A stretch of DNA of 52,581 bases from a virus, in the IMG/VR virus record IMGVR_UViG_3300033145_001455, positions 1-52,581 of that record, one strand, 5' to 3'. Both the position numbers and the translations under genes were made by a program. Positions 49,646 through 52,581 of the stretch are shown here, piece after piece. Positions within the stretch are counted from its first letter, which is position 1; each line of letters opens with the position of its first letter. Below the pieces are notes generated by a model. The model did no database searches. It had not been told where the DNA came from and saw only the letters and a program-made list of their open reading frames with translations.

Positions 49646-50212
49646 ATGGCAAAGCAAGCAATAACGATGAAAATGGAAACAAAAGATTTTAACAGAAGTA
49701 TTAAAAGATTTATGAGAACAACAGATCTTGCAGATGAAATAGTATTAAAGAAAATAGCTTTTGATTTATTAAGTAATATTTTAAAACCAGAACCAGATGG
49801 AACACATCCGACTGATACCGGCCAAGCAAGGGCCGGGTGGCATGCAGCAGTAAGTGGGTTAGGAAAAAGTTTTAATATGGATAGTAGATTAAAAAGCACA
49901 AGTAAAGTTTCGGAAGGAAAAAGACAAGGAAAGTATAAAGCGAAACTTACAGGAACAAAGAAGTATATTGAAATGGTGAATGCTGTTGGGCATATAGTGT
50001 TTTTGGAATACGGGTGGAGTAAACAAGCACCTCTTGGGATGGTAAGAATATCAATGAGAAAAATGAGGGGCAAATTACCGAAAGAATTAGGGAGAGAGTA
50101 TAAAAAAGCATGGAGAAAGATGAGGAGAAAAGGTATAAGATCAGTTAAGTATTCAGAAGGCAAAAAAGGAATAAAAGATTTATTAGGGACGTATACTACT
50201 TTTGAAGATTAA
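49646..50212 (+). CDS. HK97 gp10-like neck/tail protein
   Basis: 188 residues from the ATG at 49646 (an in-frame ATG at 49613 lies inside the preceding gene). HPTDTGQARAGWHAAVSGLG, then YIEMVNAVGHIVFLEYGWS and PLGMVRISMRKM are the core pattern of HK97 gp10-like proteins, which assist the head-tail junction. Strongly basic C-terminus. Confidence 0.82.
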   Translation: MAKQAITMKMETKDFNRSIKRFMRTTDLADEIVLKKIAFDLLSNILKPEPDGTHPTDTGQARAGWHAAVSGLGKSFNMDSRLKSTSKVSEGKRQGKYKAKLTGTKKYIEMVNAVGHIVFLEYGWSKQAPLGMVRISMRKMRGKLPKELGREYKKAWRKMRRKGIRSVKYSEGKKGIKDLLGTYTTFED

Positions 50213-50215
50213 TCT

Positions 50216-50494
50216 TTGGACAGAAAAAGAGTTGAGAATTGGAGGCTAAGAAAGGAAATAATCGTGACACAATTAGATTTAACACTAAGCGGAGCAGATA
50301 AGACTAAAATCCAAACAGGATTGGCTAAGCTTAAAGAGCATCTTGATCAGCGCAAAGAAGTCTGGAATCGAATACCTCCGGAGAAATGCAAAGCATGGAT
50401 TGTAAGTGACAAGGATGATGTAATGTCGCTTGCTTGGAACGTTTTTAAATATCTTGACAGCAACTTCTTCGCACGAAAGGAGGAGTTAGAATAA
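50216..50494 (+). CDS. Hypothetical protein with TTG start
   Basis: 92 residues from TTG (50216), or from GTG (50264) which follows AAAGGAAA and would give 76 residues. Content changes here: hand count of line 50341-50400 gives 27 of 60 G+C, against 19 of 60 in line 49921-49980. Helical sequence (GLAKLKEHLDQRKEVW), no motif. Confidence 0.55.
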   Translation: MDRKRVENWRLRKEIIVTQLDLTLSGADKTKIQTGLAKLKEHLDQRKEVWNRIPPEKCKAWIVSDKDDVMSLAWNVFKYLDSNFFARKEELE

Positions 50495-50841
50495 TGGCCA
50501 ATTACTCTTTTAAAGACCCCGGAGATGAAATAAAAAATGGCGCAGTTATTGATGGTGGTAATTTTTTTCAGCTTGTTGCGGACACTGAAATTCTGGTTGG
50601 GAAGACACTGACTATTAATGGCGGGAATTGGTCAAACGTAAAGCCTCAACCGGAGTGGACAATAAATGGTGGGAACTGGGCAAAGTCTTCTTTATGTTCG
50701 AACGTACATCCTGATTTTGTGCCGAGAGGATTGGCAGAGTGCAACGTAAATTGCTCCCATGTAGTTGATGTTGACGAGGTTATTGTCAATGGGGTTATTG
50801 TAGAAACAATTTATCATTATAAGGATGCGGAGGTAATATGA
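50494..50841 (+). CDS. Tail-region protein with NGGNW repeats
   Basis: 115 residues. LTINGGNWSN and WTINGGNWAK form a duplicated strand-turn motif near residues 40-65. Two Cys pairs occur later (SLCSNVH, ECNVNCSH). Codons and G+C are like the block to its right. Possible tail fibre or chaperone. Confidence 0.6.
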   Translation: MANYSFKDPGDEIKNGAVIDGGNFFQLVADTEILVGKTLTINGGNWSNVKPQPEWTINGGNWAKSSLCSNVHPDFVPRGLAECNVNCSHVVDVDEVIVNGVIVETIYHYKDAEVI

Positions 50842-51851
50842 CAACACGTTATGTTGACCCTGCCGCTGTTGGAGATAACAATGGTACAGATTGGACGCAT
50901 GCATGGACGAGTCCACAAAGTGCTTTTGATACTGCTACTGCCGGGGATAAAGTCTATATGAGAGGCACGTACACATACGGAGCAGCTACGTCGATTGATG
51001 TAGACACAAACACTGGTGACTTGACAGATGGGATGATTAAATTCATCGGTTGTAATGCTGCTGGTGTTGTTGACGGCACACGTTTTGTTTTTGACGTAAA
51101 TAGCGAGGCCTGTGACGGATTAGTATCTGCCAACGATATTGATTATATCTGGCTTCAGAATATAGAAGTTAAAAACGCCGGAGTAGCTTCTGACGGTTTG
51201 TCTTCAGCAGCTTACAGTGATGGGTGGGTGTTTAATAATTGTTCGTTTCATGATAACGGGGCACATGGTGTCGGTTCGGCAGGTAATTTACGTTACGGAG
51301 TTTTTTTCCGTTGTATAGCGTATGATAATGTGGGTGCTGGATTTTATACAACCGTAATGCCATTTATGTTTTGTAAGTCTTATGGAAATACTGGACACGG
51401 CTTCTCTTATATCGCAACCCTTCTTTATGGCTGCTTTGCCTATGACAATTCAGACGGTATTTCAGAACTTGGGATGCTATCAAAAATATTAAACTGTGTG
51501 GTAGACGCAAACACATTAAAAGGAATAGAAAATGGTGTGAATACGCTCCCTCGCTTCTCATTGGTCGCTCTTACTCGTATTACAAATCAAAACGGAGGGG
51601 GAGATATTGGCCTTGATGGCAACGATGACCCGATACTTACTATTGGGTGCTATTTTCAAGACAATGATGGTGCTAACATTCAAGCAGACTTAAACCATTA
51701 CAACATATCAATCGACGGGACGGAAGCGACATCTAATTTAGAAGACCAGGGTGATGCTGATGAGGGGTATGCTGATTTGGCTGGTGGCAACTATAACTTA
51801 GCAAGCGGCGCAACATTAAGAAGGGTGGCAGTTTCATTGCCAACACCATAA
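50838..51851 (+). CDS. Parallel beta-helix protein, tail spike/fibre candidate
   Basis: 337 residues. N-terminus RYVDPAAVGDNNGTDWTHAW and AATAGDKVYMRGTY-like segment match pectate-lyase-type beta-helix proteins (the YVDP-x-x-G-x-x-N-G-T opening). The central part has repeating coils (NIEVKNAGVASDG, NNCSFHDNGAHGVG, RCIAYDNVGAGF, CKSYGNTGHGFSY) of about 20-25 residues. Such helices form phage tail spikes that bind or cut polysaccharides. No catalytic residue was identified, so binding rather than cleavage is equally possible. Confidence 0.72.
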   Translation: MTTRYVDPAAVGDNNGTDWTHAWTSPQSAFDTATAGDKVYMRGTYTYGAATSIDVDTNTGDLTDGMIKFIGCNAAGVVDGTRFVFDVNSEACDGLVSANDIDYIWLQNIEVKNAGVASDGLSSAAYSDGWVFNNCSFHDNGAHGVGSAGNLRYGVFFRCIAYDNVGAGFYTTVMPFMFCKSYGNTGHGFSYIATLLYGCFAYDNSDGISELGMLSKILNCVVDANTLKGIENGVNTLPRFSLVALTRITNQNGGGDIGLDGNDDPILTIGCYFQDNDGANIQADLNHYNISIDGTEATSNLEDQGDADEGYADLAGGNYNLASGATLRRVAVSLPTP

Positions 51852-52034
51852 ATGGCTAATGAATATTACATATCAGCAGGCTTAGTTCCGATTGACAATT
51901 CATCTGGGGCAACGATTAATAGCTTTTATATTAGCGCTGGATTGGTGCCTGATGATACTGCCGAAGCTCCAACAACAGAAGACAATAGAATAGTAATACG
52001 GCTTTACAATCAATATAGGAGAAAAAGAGCATGA
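51852..52034 (+). CDS. Short protein with duplicated motif
   Basis: 60 residues, starting right after the previous stop. YYISAGLVPIDN and FYISAGLVPDDT form two near-identical units 21 residues apart. Ends basic (LYNQYRRKRA). Similar short repeats occur in tail-tip genes. Overlaps the next start by ATGA. Confidence 0.58.
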   Translation: MANEYYISAGLVPIDNSSGATINSFYISAGLVPDDTAEAPTTEDNRIVIRLYNQYRRKRA

Positions 52035-52581
52035 GAGAGCTTAGACAATCAACAGCAGTTACAGTAGTAATTGGGCCATTTGTGGATTATTGGTCTGGTG
52101 TTACTGCAGAAACAGGAGTAACATTAGTTGGGGTTGATAATGCAGGAATAATAAAAAATGATGCTGGCAGTACTATTTCTATTGGCGATAAAGCTTTTTC
52201 TCATTTATCTGCTGGCTATTATGGCATACAAATTACTGCCACTGATTCCAATACCACTGGCAATTTAAGAATGTTTATTCAAGATGATAGTATATTTGCT
52301 CCTATATGGGAAGATTTTATAGTGATGGATGCAAATATTTTTGATAACAAATATATAGGGACAAAGCAAGAAGTAAATGTAGTTCAAATAGGCGGAGTGA
52401 CATTATCAGATACTGGTGGAGTAACTACTTTAAACAACATCACTGTAGGAGCAATAATCAGTTCAGCTACTTTACCATCAAGCGTAACAGTTGGTGTAAA
52501 CAGTGATAAAACTGGCTATGAAATTTCAGGCACAAGTACTACTCTTGATGATCTTAACGATCTTAATGCAGGTGAGATTAG
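52031..52581 (+). CDS. Phage tail/baseplate protein (3' end outside window)
   Basis: 183 residues visible, cut by the right edge. RELRQSTAVTVVIGPFVDY, WSGVTAETGVTLVG, GYYGIQITATDSNTTGNLRM and PIWEDFIVMDANIFDNKY follow a very common siphophage tail-tip pattern (RQSTA ... VDS-x-DG-x-TAETGLT ... ITATDTNTTG). Such proteins lie at the tail tip or fibre base and interact with the host surface. AT-rich codon use returns here. Confidence 0.8.
   Translation, partial: MRELRQSTAVTVVIGPFVDYWSGVTAETGVTLVGVDNAGIIKNDAGSTISIGDKAFSHLSAGYYGIQITATDSNTTGNLRMFIQDDSIFAPIWEDFIVMDANIFDNKYIGTKQEVNVVQIGGVTLSDTGGVTTLNNITVGAIISSATLPSSVTVGVNSDKTGYEISGTSTTLDDLNDLNAGEI

Noticed and set aside
49621-50163. Minus-strand open frame of 180 codons opposite the gp10-like gene
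   Set aside because: Shadow of the + strand gene; no start signal or family motif.
1-52581. CRISPR arrays, tRNA genes, rRNA, integrase and attachment sites
   Set aside because: Looked for regular spaced repeats, cloverleaf-like ends and integrase motifs; none was seen. Absence of an integrase in this part does not exclude lysogeny.

Overview
The window is one long, almost gap-free run of about 85 genes, all on the + strand, in AT-rich DNA (two lines counted by hand gave 32% and 45% G+C, the higher one near the right end). Adjacent genes mostly overlap by 1-20 bases or use stop/start overlaps such as ATGA, and ribosome sites of the GGAG type precede most starts. It is a tailed-phage genome segment (virus or prophage): large terminase, portal, MuF-type head protein, capsid protease/scaffold, decoration proteins, major capsid, head-tail connectors, an HK97-gp10-like protein and a tail/baseplate protein appear in normal order from about 24.4 kb to the right end. 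No integrase, tRNA, rRNA or CRISPR array was seen. An O-antigen ligase-like protein, two lipoboxes and surface-sugar enzymes point to a Gram-negative host.

Left region (1-21.7 kb): a surface-glycan biosynthesis module interleaved with small phage-type genes and two HNH endonuclease genes. It holds an asparagine-synthetase-type amidotransferase (cut by the window edge), a PseA/WbpG-like N-acetyl sugar amidotransferase, a NodU-type carbamoyltransferase, a NeuA-like cytidylyltransferase, a DegT aminotransferase, a GT2 glycosyltransferase, a class III (GSA-like) aminotransferase, a Gfo/Idh/MocA oxidoreductase, a second asparagine-synthase domain, a NeuB-like synthase without SAF domain, a methyltransferase, a D-2-hydroxyacid dehydrogenase and a HAD phosphatase. 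The NeuB/NeuA/amidotransferase set suggests a CMP-activated nonulosonic-acid-like sugar that is aminated, amidated, carbamoylated or methylated. Two lipoproteins, an HD hydrolase and a possible small terminase sit at 17.4-19.9 kb.

Middle (21.7-27.5 kb): short membrane and Cys-rich proteins, then a 329-base non-coding stretch with four G-runs (candidate cos/packaging site or G-quadruplex), a metallophosphoesterase and the large terminase. 27.6-42.1 kb: portal, tandem virion proteins, a 1153-residue MuF protein carrying two extra zincin motifs and other domains, small Cys-rich paralogues, a fragment of an HNH gene, protease/scaffold, three decoration paralogues and the major capsid protein.

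Right region (42.2-52.6 kb): paralogous decoration proteins separated by hairpin terminators, a lysis-like group (small membrane proteins, M15 peptidase), a TIR-like nucleotide-binding protein of the CAP12/Pycsar type, an O-antigen ligase/polymerase-like protein, connector proteins, a locally more GC-rich block with a beta-helix protein, and the start of a tail protein.

The most notable picture is a phage that appears to bring both the enzymes for an elaborate sugar and a Wzy/WaaL-type membrane enzyme, plus a TIR-like effector: a plausible host-surface conversion and superinfection-exclusion system. Function is inferred from motifs only; no searches could be run.
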